Below are positions 24,505 through 32,663 of a stretch of 64,000 bases of DNA, one piece after another. Below the pieces are notes generated by a model. It was not told the origin of the DNA. It was given only the letters and a program-made list of their open reading frames with translations, and searched no databases. A program made the translations under genes and the position numbers. This stretch comes from Brevundimonas diminuta. GTDB taxonomy: Bacteria; Pseudomonadota; Alphaproteobacteria; Caulobacterales; Caulobacteraceae. Numbering within the stretch: position 1 is the first letter of the stretch; every line of letters begins with the position of its first letter. The stretch lies in assembly GCF_022654015.1 (NCBI RefSeq), contig NZ_CP073063.1, positions 1,116,001-1,180,000 on the forward strand. The letters are read 5' to 3'.

Positions 24505-25173
24505 ATGACGACGCCCGCCCCGACAGAATCCTGCGCCCCGTCACGAGGCTGCTGCGGCCATCAGGTCCGGTTCGACGGGGCCTCGCCCGCCTATCGGCGT
24601 GTGCTGGTGGCCGTCATCGCCCTTAATTTAGGTGGGTTCTTCGCGGTCGCCGCCGGTGGTCTCATGCAGGGCTCGGCGGCTCTCGCCGCCAACGCCATGG
24701 ACTTCCTGGCCGACAGCGCCACCTACGCTATCAGCCTCTGGGCCATTGGCAAGTCCGTGCAGGTGCGGTCCGGCGCTGCAGTCTTCAAAAGCGCAAGCCT
24801 CCTCGTCATGGCCGTGAGCATTCTCGGCTACGCCGTCTGGAGAGCGGTCACGGGGCAGCCGCCCGAAGGCGTCGTCATCACCGGTCTGGGACTGGTCGGC
24901 TTCGCCGCGAATCTAATCGCCGCCCTGCTGCTCGTGCGTTTCCGTGACGGTGACGCCAACGTGCGCTCCGTCTGGCTTTGCACACGGAACGATCTGATCC
25001 ACAGCCTGGGCGTCGCCGCGGCCGGCGGGCTGGTCTGGCTGACTGGATCCCGGTGGCCGGACTTGCTGGCGGGCCTTCTGCTGGGCGGAGTCTTCCTCCA
25101 GTCCGCCATTTCGATCTTGGTGCAGGCTAGGGCGGAGAGCCGCGCAGCCCACGCCGCTGCTCGGACTTTGTAA
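24505..25173 (+). CDS. CDF-family cation efflux transporter
   Basis: 222 residues with about six membrane helices. The ATG at 24490 lies inside the promoter, so ATG 24505 is chosen. Cys residues ESCAPSRGCCGH precede the first helix. CDF metal-site Asp residues are in ANAMDFLADSATYA (helix 2) and CTRNDLIHSLG (helix 5). It lacks the long cytoplasmic C-terminal domain of larger CDF proteins. It exports divalent cations by proton exchange and is the first gene of the MerR-controlled run. Confidence 0.85.
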   Translation: MTTPAPTESCAPSRGCCGHQVRFDGASPAYRRVLVAVIALNLGGFFAVAAGGLMQGSAALAANAMDFLADSATYAISLWAIGKSVQVRSGAAVFKSASLLVMAVSILGYAVWRAVTGQPPEGVVITGLGLVGFAANLIAALLLVRFRDGDANVRSVWLCTRNDLIHSLGVAAAGGLVWLTGSRWPDLLAGLLLGGVFLQSAISILVQARAESRAAHAAARTL

Positions 25174-25201
25174 CGCATTGCCTGACTTCGAGAACGAAAG
25201 T

Positions 25202-25558
25202 ATGCAGCGCGCGATGACCTGGTCGATGACGACATGGGCGAAGCTGATCGTGGCGATGACTCTTGTCTTCGCCGCCTTCTTCTTTGCGCCCGCCGTCGAC
25301 GCCGCGACCTGTCTGCCGGAACCGCCTGCGGCTCACGCGGTCGTCGATCATGATCAAAGCGACGGCGACCACAGCGGCAAGAGCGGCGGTCACGGGATCT
25401 GCTCGCACGGCCACTGCCATCACGCCTCAACGGCGCGCGGTCCTGCCGTGGACGCCTTTGCTCCGTCGTTCGGCGAGCCTCCTCTGCAAAGCGGCCGACA
25501 GGATGACTTCCGGGCGTCCATCACGCCTGACGGCCTGAAGCGTCCTCCCAGAGTCTGA
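25202..25558 (+). CDS. Exported His-rich small protein
   Basis: 118 residues from ATG 25202 (the frame opens at TTG 25178). A signal or anchor helix (LIVAMTLVFAAFFFAPAV) is followed by AATCLPEPP and a histidine/cysteine cluster (DHDQSDGDHSGKSGGHG, then CSHGHCHHAS). Such proteins precede czcCBA in other metal islands and may buffer metal in the periplasm; that role is inferred. It sits 28 bases after the CDF gene and 56 before czcC. Confidence 0.65.
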   Translation: MQRAMTWSMTTWAKLIVAMTLVFAAFFFAPAVDAATCLPEPPAAHAVVDHDQSDGDHSGKSGGHGICSHGHCHHASTARGPAVDAFAPSFGEPPLQSGRQDDFRASITPDGLKRPPRV

Positions 25559-25614
25559 CCGAAGACCTGCGCCTTAGCGCGCCTCTTCGTCCTCAGAAAC
25601 TCTGGAAATGAATC

Positions 25615-26868
25615 ATGTCTCCCACATCTCGCAGGCGGCCGCGTTACGCGGTCGGCTGCGCCCTCGCTGCGATCGCGGCGACCCTGGCCAGTCCCGTATG
25701 GGCTGACCCAGCTCCGACCTATGCCCAACTCCTCGCTCAACTCGGGAATGCGCCTGCGACCCTTGAGGCGGGCGCCAACTACGACGCAGCGGAAGCCCGT
25801 GTCCGTCAGGCACGGGTGCGTCCCAACCCTGTCCTCGGCTTCGATGTCGAGAACGCCTATGGCTCAGGCCCCTATTCGGGTCTGAACAACGCGGACATGA
25901 CCCTGGCGATCAGTCAGGATCTCGAGCTGTGGGGACGTCGTTCGACGCGCATAGCCGCCGCTCGCGCCGAGGCCGGCGCAGTGGGCCTTCAACGAGACCT
26001 TGCGGTCATCGACGCCGCAGGCCGCCTGGCCCTGGTCTATGCCGAAGCGGAGGCCGCGCAGAGGCGAGCCACGCTCGCGGAAGAAACCCTCACCCTGACC
26101 GTCGCGGATGCCCGCGCGGCCCTGACCCTCGTGGAGGAAGGTCGCGAACCTCTCCTCCGCGGCATTCAGGGGGAGGCCGAGGCTGCCTCGGCGCGCGCGA
26201 CGCGGGATGAAGCTGTCGCGGAACGCGACGCGGCCTATGCCCGTCTCACGGCTGTCGCCATGATCCCGGTTCCGGTCACGCAGATCGAAGACAGCCTTCT
26301 CGACGAGGCGCCGACGACGATCGGATCCGTGATCGAGGATGCGCCGACGGTCCGCGTCGCCGAAGCCCAACGGTCCGCCGCCGAACGACGCATCGATGTT
26401 CAACGGGTTCAGGCCCGCCCCGACATCAACGCCAGTATCGGCATCCGCCGCTTCGAGGCGGAAGATGCGACGGCGCTGACTTTCGGCGTCAGCATGCCGC
26501 TGCCGTTGTTCGACCGGAACCGGGGAAACATCGAAGCGGCGCAAGCCGAGTTTCGCGCTGCCGACGCCCGGCTGATGAGTGCGCGGCAGGAAGCCCAGGC
26601 GGACCGCGCTGCCGCGGTCGCTCGCCTTTCGGCCTCGGTCAGTCGCGTCAACGCTGCTGACGGCGGCGTCGCCGCCGCAGAGGAAGCCTATCGCCTGTCC
26701 CGCATCGGCTTTGAGTCCGGCCGCATTTCCCAGGTCGAACTGCGGGTGACCCGCACCGCCCTCGTCAACGCCCGGTCTGCAGCGGTCGACGCGCGTCTCG
26801 CGCGCGTCCGAGCCGAGATCGATCTCGCGCGCCTTGATGGCCGCGCCCCCTTCGAAGGAGCCCAGTGA
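25615..26868 (+). CDS. czcC: TolC/CzcC-family outer membrane efflux protein
   Basis: 417 residues, signal peptide to about residue 30 (PVWADPA). Two OEP repeats with long coiled-coil helices (about 50-215 and 235-410) and the family pattern RVRPNPVLGFDVEN and SMPLPLFDRNRGNI. It forms the outer channel of the CzcCBA tripartite pump. The stop overlaps the start of the adaptor gene (TGATG). Confidence 0.92.
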   Translation: MSPTSRRRPRYAVGCALAAIAATLASPVWADPAPTYAQLLAQLGNAPATLEAGANYDAAEARVRQARVRPNPVLGFDVENAYGSGPYSGLNNADMTLAISQDLELWGRRSTRIAAARAEAGAVGLQRDLAVIDAAGRLALVYAEAEAAQRRATLAEETLTLTVADARAALTLVEEGREPLLRGIQGEAEAASARATRDEAVAERDAAYARLTAVAMIPVPVTQIEDSLLDEAPTTIGSVIEDAPTVRVAEAQRSAAERRIDVQRVQARPDINASIGIRRFEAEDATALTFGVSMPLPLFDRNRGNIEAAQAEFRAADARLMSARQEAQADRAAAVARLSASVSRVNAADGGVAAAEEAYRLSRIGFESGRISQVELRVTRTALVNARSAAVDARLARVRAEIDLARLDGRAPFEGAQ

Positions 26869-28070
26869 TGCGCAAGCGCACATCGAACAAGACCCTGCTG
26901 ATCGGCGGCGTCGCCGCCCTGGTCATTCTCGGAGGCGGCGGCCTCTGGTTGGCCACCCGGTCCTCCGAACCCGCCGCGCCGGCTGCCGCCGAAGGCGAAG
27001 CCGGCCATGCCGAGGAAGAGGGGGGACACGCCGAGGGGGAGGCCGCCGGGGCAGAGACCGAAGGTCGGATTGAACTCACCGCAGCAGAGATCCAGGCAGC
27101 GGGCATCACGGTCGTCGGCGTCGGCGGCGGAGGAGGAGGGGAGACCCGGCTCGCCGGCCGCGTAGAGCCGATGGTCGATTCTCGCGCTGCCGTGGGCGCT
27201 GCCGTCGGAGGTCGCGTCGAGCGCGTTCTCGTCGCGCCGGGTCAGTCGGTCCGCGCCGGTCAGCCGCTTGTGAACCTTGTCAGCGGCGAGGCGGCGACCT
27301 TCCGCGCGGACGCCGACGCGGCCGGGGCATCCGCTGAAGCGGCGCGCCAGGCCTATGAGCGAAATCGCAGTCTGGCGGATCAGGGCATCGTCGCGCGGCA
27401 GGAGGTCGAAGCGTCACGCGCCCAGTTCCTGAGCGCCGAGGCGGCGACCCGCGCCGCTCGCGCCCGCTCGGCGGCCGCTGGCTCTCCGAACGCTTCGGGC
27501 AGGCTCAGCGTGACCAGTCCGATCTCGGGCGTGGTCAGCAGCGTCCAGGTCGGTCCGGGCGGGTTCGTCGCCCAGGGCGGCGTGGTGGCGGAAGTCAGCA
27601 ATCCTGCTCGTGTCGAGATGGTCTTCAACGCACCGCCTGCCCTTGCGGCCAATGTGCGTGCCGGTGCGCCGATGCGCGTGACCGGGCCGAACGGCGAGTT
27701 CGACGCCGTCGTCACCGGCGTCGCCGCCGACGCCGGTCTCAGCGAAAGCGGCGCGACCGTGATCCGGGCCCGACCCTCTGGCGCGTCTCTGCCGCCAGCC
27801 GGTTCGGCCGTCACTGGCGCCATCGTGACCGGCGAGGCGACTGGCGGGATGACCGTGCCCACCGAGGCGGTCCAGACCGTCGATGGAAACACCGTGGTCT
27901 TCGTGCAGGTCGAGGGCGGCTTCCAAGCCGTGCAAGTGCTCGCAGGCCGCCAGGCCGCGGGCCGCACCGAGATCCTGCGCGGGCTCACCGGATCTGAACG
28001 CGTGGCGTCCGCCAACGCCTTCCTGCTCAAGGCCGAAATGGCCAAGGGCGAAGCCGAGCACGGGCACTAG
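26868..28070 (+). CDS. czcB: RND efflux adaptor protein, CzcB type
   Basis: 400 residues from ATG 26868. One N-terminal membrane helix, then a Glu/His-rich linker (GHAEEEGGHAEGEAAG, about 45-65) typical of metal-exporting adaptors, then the membrane-fusion barrel and hairpin (AAVGGRVERVLVAPGQSVRAGQPL, lipoyl-like) and a beta-barrel with the C-terminal HGH. It joins CzcA to CzcC in the periplasm and may pass metal to the pump. Confidence 0.92.
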   Translation: MRKRTSNKTLLIGGVAALVILGGGGLWLATRSSEPAAPAAAEGEAGHAEEEGGHAEGEAAGAETEGRIELTAAEIQAAGITVVGVGGGGGGETRLAGRVEPMVDSRAAVGAAVGGRVERVLVAPGQSVRAGQPLVNLVSGEAATFRADADAAGASAEAARQAYERNRSLADQGIVARQEVEASRAQFLSAEAATRAARARSAAAGSPNASGRLSVTSPISGVVSSVQVGPGGFVAQGGVVAEVSNPARVEMVFNAPPALAANVRAGAPMRVTGPNGEFDAVVTGVAADAGLSESGATVIRARPSGASLPPAGSAVTGAIVTGEATGGMTVPTEAVQTVDGNTVVFVQVEGGFQAVQVLAGRQAAGRTEILRGLTGSERVASANAFLLKAEMAKGEAEHGH

Positions 28071-28078
28071 GGGGCGTC

Positions 28079-31000
28079 ATGTTCAAAGCACTTATCGAAG
28101 CCTCGGTCCGCTTCCGATGGTTCGTGGTCCTGGCGACGGCGATCGTCGCCGCCTTCGGCCTCTACAACCTGACGCAGCTACCCATCGACGCCGTGCCGGA
28201 CATCACCAACCGGCAGGTTCAAATCAACACCATCGCGCCAGCGCTCGCGCCCGAGCAGATGGAACGTCAGGTCACCTATCCGCTCGAAACCGCGATGGCG
28301 GGTATTCCTGGCATCCAGACCACGCGGTCGCTGAGCCGAAACGGCTTCAGCCAGGTCACGGTCATCTTCTCCGACAACACGGACATCTACTTCGCCCGCC
28401 AGCAGGTGGCCGAACGGATGGCCCAGGCGCGCGAACGGTTGCCCGAAGGCGTGGAGCCGGCGCTTGCGCCCATCACCACGGGACTGGGCGAGGTGCTGAT
28501 GTGGACGGTCGACTTCAAGCCGTTCAACAGCGCCAACCTCGCCAAACCGGGTGAGCCCGGCTGGCAGGCGGGCGGCGCCTATCTGACGCCCGAAGGCGAA
28601 CTCCTGACCACGCCCCAGGCCCGCGCAACCTATCTCCGCACGGTTCAGGACTGGATCATCGCCCCGCGCATGCGGACCGCGAAGGGACTGGCCGGCGTTG
28701 ATGTGAACGGCGGCTATGTGAAGGAGTATGCGGTCCGACCCGACGCCGCGCGTCTGGCGGGTTACGGTCTGAGCCTGAACGATCTCGTCGTCGCGCTGGA
28801 ACGGGCCAACACCCAGGCTGGCGCTGGCTATGTCCAGCGGTCCGGCGAAGCCTTGACCGTGCGGACCGACGCCCTGGCGCAGACCATCCCGGATCTCGCC
28901 CAGGCCCCCGTCGTCAACCGCAACGGACTGGTCGTCCGGGTCGCCGACGTCGCCACCGTCGAGATTGGCCAGGCGCCGCGTCTCGGCGGCGCCAGCCGCG
29001 ACGGCCACGAGGCCGTGGTTGGTACGGCGCTGATGCTGGCCGGCGGCAACAGCCGGACGGTGGCCCAAGCCGCAGCCGAACGTCTCGAGGAGGTTTCCGC
29101 GAGCCTGCCGCCGAGCGTTGTCGCCGAACCGGTCCTGAACCGCAGCTCGCTGGTCAACAAGACCATCTCAACCGTCGCCAAGAACCTGATCGAAGGCGCT
29201 CTGCTGGTGATCGTGGTGCTGTTCCTGCTGCTCGGCAACATCCGTGCGGCCTCGATCACCGCCCTGATGATCCCGATCAGCTTCCTGTTCGCGGTCATCG
29301 GCATGAACCGCTTTGGCATCAGCGGAAACCTGATGAGCCTCGGCGCGCTGGACTTCGGCCTTCTGGTCGACGGCGCGGTCGTGGTGGTCGAGAATACCCT
29401 GCTGATGCTCAGCCAGCGGCGGGCCGAAGCCGGTCGAATGCTAACACGTCGGGAGCGGCTCGAGGTTGCTGGAGCCGCGGCGCGTCAGATGGTCAAACCG
29501 GCTGCTTTTGGCCAGCTGATCATCCTCCTGGTCTTCACGCCGCTGCTGATGCTTGAGGGCGTGGAGGGCAAGACCTTCATCCCCATGGGCGCAACGGTGA
29601 TGCTGGCCCTCGTCGGCGCCTTCATCTTCTCCTTCACCTTCGTGCCGGCGATGACGGCCCTGCTGGTCCGGGATCCGAAGAAGGTCGAGGTCGATGAGCA
29701 CGGCCACGCCCACGAGCACGAGACCTTCATCCTCCGATACGCGCGGCGCTGGATCGAACCGGCGATCCGCGCCGCCGTCGACCGGCCCAAAGTCGTCCTG
29801 GCGTCCGCGCTCGGCGCCCTCGTCATTGGCGGCATCGCCTTCAGTTCTTTGGGGCGGGAGTTCATTCCGACCCTGGATGAAGGCGATATCGCCATGCAGG
29901 CGTTGCGCGTGCCGTCCGCCTCGCTGGAACAATCGGTGGCGATGCAGATGGCCCTCGAACGCGTCATCAAGGCCCAGCCCGAGGTGAAGACTGTCTTCGC
30001 CCGGACCGGGACGGCGGAGGCGGCGGTGGACCCGATGCCGCCGAACATTTCGGACGCGGTCATCGTCCTGAAAGACCGCAAGGAGTGGCCCGATCCGAAC
30101 CTTCCGAAAGAGGAGCTGATCGAACGGTTCGAAGAGCTCGCCGCCGGACAACTCGGCAACAGCTTCGAGTTCAGCCAGCCCATCGAGCTGCGCTTCAACG
30201 AGCTGATCTCGGGGGTTCGGACCGACCTCGCCGTGATGGTCTATGGCGACGACTTCACCCAGCTGCAGGCCACTGCGGACCGGGTCGCCGCCGCCCTTCG
30301 TGCAACGCCCGGATCGGCCGACGTTCGCGTCGAGCAGGCGTCGGGTCTGCCCACCCTGACCGTCAGCGTGGATCGTTTCGCGGCCGCCAACTACGGCTTG
30401 TCGGCCGCCGATGTCTCCGAGGCGGTTTCGGCCGCGGTCGGCGGCGCCGAGGCCGGGCAAATCTTCGAAGGCGATCGTCGCTTCAGCGTCGTCGTCCGTC
30501 TCGCGGATGATGCACGGAATGATCCGGCGGCCCTTGCGGCTCTGCCGGTAACGACCGCCACAGGCGTGACCGTGCCGCTCTCCTCCGTCGCCCGGATTCA
30601 GGTCGCGGAAGGACAGAACCAGATCAGCCGCAATGACGGCAGCCGGCGGATGGTGGTGCAGGCCAACGTTCGCGGGCGCGACCTGGGCGGCTTCGTCACC
30701 GAGGCCCAGGCCAAGGTGGAGGCCGATGTCGATCTTCCGACCGGCTACTCCCTGACCTGGGGTGGCCAGTTCGAGAACCTGAAGCGGGCCGAACAGCGTC
30801 TGGGGCTGGTCATTCCGATCGTCTTCATCCTGATCGGGGTCTTGCTTTTCATGGCTCTGGGATCCTTCGCCGAGGCGGGCCTGGTGTTCGCGTGCGTTCC
30901 GTTGGCTCTGGTCGGCGGCGCCCTGGCGCTTGTCCTCAGGGGGATGCCGTTCTCGGTTTCCGCAGCGGTCGGTTTCATCGCCGTGTCCGGCGTCGCGACC

Positions 31001-31303
31001 TTGAACGGTCTCGTGCTGATGCAGGCCATTCGGGAGCGTCTCACGGGCGGAGCGGCGCCGCGTCTTGCCGCCATCGAAGGCGCGACAAGCCGGCTTCGCG
31101 CCGTCCTGACGACGGCTCTCGTCGCCATCGTCGGGTTCATCCCGATGGCATTCGCTCACGGCGCCGGCGCCGAAGTGCAGAAGCCGCTGGCCACCGTGGT
31201 CATCGGAGGCCTGCTCACGGCCACCGCGCTGACGCTCCTTGTCCTTCCGACCTTCGCGGCCAAGGCCGTGAAACACCGGAAGGCGGAAGGGATCGAGGAA
31301 TGA
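28079..31303 (+). CDS. czcA: Heavy-metal RND pump, CzcA type
   Basis: 1074 residues with the 12-helix RND layout and two periplasmic loops. The helix-4 motif DFGLLVDGAVVVVEN (Asp425, Asp431, Glu438) is that of divalent-cation pumps (Co/Zn/Cd/Ni), not the motif of the Cu/Ag pumps. A cytoplasmic His-rich stretch DEHGHAHEHE lies near residue 540. It uses the proton gradient to expel metal through CzcB and CzcC. Eight bases separate it from czcB; it overlaps the next CDF gene by four bases. Confidence 0.95.
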   Translation: MFKALIEASVRFRWFVVLATAIVAAFGLYNLTQLPIDAVPDITNRQVQINTIAPALAPEQMERQVTYPLETAMAGIPGIQTTRSLSRNGFSQVTVIFSDNTDIYFARQQVAERMAQARERLPEGVEPALAPITTGLGEVLMWTVDFKPFNSANLAKPGEPGWQAGGAYLTPEGELLTTPQARATYLRTVQDWIIAPRMRTAKGLAGVDVNGGYVKEYAVRPDAARLAGYGLSLNDLVVALERANTQAGAGYVQRSGEALTVRTDALAQTIPDLAQAPVVNRNGLVVRVADVATVEIGQAPRLGGASRDGHEAVVGTALMLAGGNSRTVAQAAAERLEEVSASLPPSVVAEPVLNRSSLVNKTISTVAKNLIEGALLVIVVLFLLLGNIRAASITALMIPISFLFAVIGMNRFGISGNLMSLGALDFGLLVDGAVVVVENTLLMLSQRRAEAGRMLTRRERLEVAGAAARQMVKPAAFGQLIILLVFTPLLMLEGVEGKTFIPMGATVMLALVGAFIFSFTFVPAMTALLVRDPKKVEVDEHGHAHEHETFILRYARRWIEPAIRAAVDRPKVVLASALGALVIGGIAFSSLGREFIPTLDEGDIAMQALRVPSASLEQSVAMQMALERVIKAQPEVKTVFARTGTAEAAVDPMPPNISDAVIVLKDRKEWPDPNLPKEELIERFEELAAGQLGNSFEFSQPIELRFNELISGVRTDLAVMVYGDDFTQLQATADRVAAALRATPGSADVRVEQASGLPTLTVSVDRFAAANYGLSAADVSEAVSAAVGGAEAGQIFEGDRRFSVVVRLADDARNDPAALAALPVTTATGVTVPLSSVARIQVAEGQNQISRNDGSRRMVVQANVRGRDLGGFVTEAQAKVEADVDLPTGYSLTWGGQFENLKRAEQRLGLVIPIVFILIGVLLFMALGSFAEAGLVFACVPLALVGGALALVLRGMPFSVSAAVGFIAVSGVATLNGLVLMQAIRERLTGGAAPRLAAIEGATSRLRAVLTTALVAIVGFIPMAFAHGAGAEVQKPLATVVIGGLLTATALTLLVLPTFAAKAVKHRKAEGIEE

Positions 31304-31905
31304 GCGGGGCCCACGAAACAGAGCAGGTCCAGCGCCGCACCCTCCTGGTGGTGCTGTTCCTGAACGCTCTGCTGTTCGTGGGCCTGGGAGTCGGCGGCCT
31401 CGCCGCCGACTCCAGCGCTCTGCTCGCGAACGCCGTCGACAACGGCTCCGACGCGGCCGTCTATCTGATCAGCTTCCTCGCCGTCGGGCGCGCGCTGATC
31501 TGGAAGACGCGGGCGGCTCAGGTCTCCGGCGTGATGCTGCTGATCTTCTCGGTCCTCGTCCTGCTCGACGCCCTGCGCCGGACGCTGACGGGAACCGAGC
31601 CGGTCGGACCGACCATGATGGTGCTCGCTGTCGTAGCGGCGGTTACCAATCTGATCTGCCTGCTGCTGATCCGTCGGCAGCAGAGCAGCGACGTCAACAT
31701 GAAGGCGGCCGAGACATTCAGCCTGAACGATTTCGCCTCGAACGGCGGCATCCTCGTCGCAGGCGGCCTGGTGATGTGGTTGGACCAGTCGTGGCCCGAC
31801 CTGCTGGTGGGGGTGCTGGTCGCCGCCATAGCCGCCAAGGGCGGCTTCGACATTCTACGCGATGCGCGCCTTGCGCGACGCGACGCGGAGAGCTCGGTGA
31901 CATGA
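31300..31905 (+). CDS. Second CDF-like cation transporter
   Basis: 201 residues from ATG 31300 (ATGA overlap with czcA). Six predicted helices; metal-site Asp in ANAVDNGSDAAVYL (helix 2) and SLNDFASNGG (helix 5). It resembles the first CDF protein (24505) in length and in lacking a C-terminal domain, so the operon carries two related exporters around czcCBA. It overlaps the following methyltransferase gene by four bases. Confidence 0.82.
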   Translation: MSGAHETEQVQRRTLLVVLFLNALLFVGLGVGGLAADSSALLANAVDNGSDAAVYLISFLAVGRALIWKTRAAQVSGVMLLIFSVLVLLDALRRTLTGTEPVGPTMMVLAVVAAVTNLICLLLIRRQQSSDVNMKAAETFSLNDFASNGGILVAGGLVMWLDQSWPDLLVGVLVAAIAAKGGFDILRDARLARRDAESSVT

Positions 31906-32513
31906 GCCCGCCGTTGATCGACATCGCCTCCGTCCAGCGCTGGCGCAAACTCTTCATCGCCGCCGGGTTGTTCGCCCTGCTGGCCTGGACCGCTCTCGTG
32001 AAGGCCCAGCCACAGCTCGAGCATCCCGTCGAACATCTCGGGCTGATCGCCATCATGGTTTGCGTCCTGGGGCGCGCCTGGTGCTCGCTCTACATCGGCG
32101 GCCGAAAGAAGCAGGAGATCGTCACCAGCGGGCCCTATTCGCTGTGTCGAAACCCGCTTTATGTTTTCAGCTTCATCGGCGCATTCGGGATCGGCGCACA
32201 GACGGGCAGCCTGACCGTCGGCGCCACCTTCGCCGTCGCCTGCTGGATCGTGTTCCGCATCGTCGCGAGCCGAGAGGAAAGCTTCCTGACGTCGGCCTTC
32301 GGCGACACCTACCGCAGCTACGTCGTGCGCACCCCCCGCTTCGTTCCGAACCTGCGCCTCTGGCGTGATGAGGCGGAACTGTCCGTCCGGCCGGCCTTCT
32401 TCCTCCGGACTGTCCGCGACAGCCTTGTCTTCCTTCTGGCGTTGCCCGTGTTCGAGGGACTGGAGCACCTCCAGAACCTCGGCTGGCTCGACGCTCTCAT
32501 CGCCCTACCGTGA
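31902..32513 (+). CDS. Isoprenylcysteine methyltransferase-family (ICMT) membrane protein
   Basis: 203 residues, about four membrane helices. The ICMT/PEMT core is clear: CSLYIGGRKKQEIVTSGPYSLCRNPLY split as GRKK, GPYS and RNPLY (about 65-90), and EE in ASREES near 125 for S-adenosylmethionine binding. The substrate is unknown; similar proteins (CzcN) occur in czc clusters. A strikingly similar gene lies in host DNA at 56977-57606. Starts at ATG 31902 within the end of the CDF gene. Confidence 0.85.
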   Translation: MSPPLIDIASVQRWRKLFIAAGLFALLAWTALVKAQPQLEHPVEHLGLIAIMVCVLGRAWCSLYIGGRKKQEIVTSGPYSLCRNPLYVFSFIGAFGIGAQTGSLTVGATFAVACWIVFRIVASREESFLTSAFGDTYRSYVVRTPRFVPNLRLWRDEAELSVRPAFFLRTVRDSLVFLLALPVFEGLEHLQNLGWLDALIALP

Positions 32514-32520
32514 GGTCGAG

Positions 32521-32652
32521 ATGAACCGCAAGCGACTGGTCATCCTCCTGAGTGCGGCTTTGGCGATCGCCGCCTTCGTCGCTGGAGCCGTCGCCCAGCG
32601 CGCCGGGATGTTCGTGCCCGACCGCTCGATCCCTACCCGTGATGTCTCCTGA
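32521..32652 (+). CDS. Small exported or membrane peptide (43 aa)
   Basis: Starts MNRKRLVILLSAALAIAAFVAG, a basic N terminus and one hydrophobic helix, followed by a short periplasmic tail. ATG 32521 follows GAGGTCGAG closely, 8 bases after the ICMT stop. It lies 11 bases before the ATPase gene. Position and composition suggest a real small gene; function unknown. Confidence 0.55.
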   Translation: MNRKRLVILLSAALAIAAFVAGAVAQRAGMFVPDRSIPTRDVS

Positions 32653-32663
32653 GGAGCCCGATC

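Noticed and set aside
29441..31276. 611-codon minus-strand frame opposite czcA
   Set aside because: GC-rich shadow of a clear RND pump gene; composition dominated by Arg, Gly, Asp and Gln as in antisense frames.
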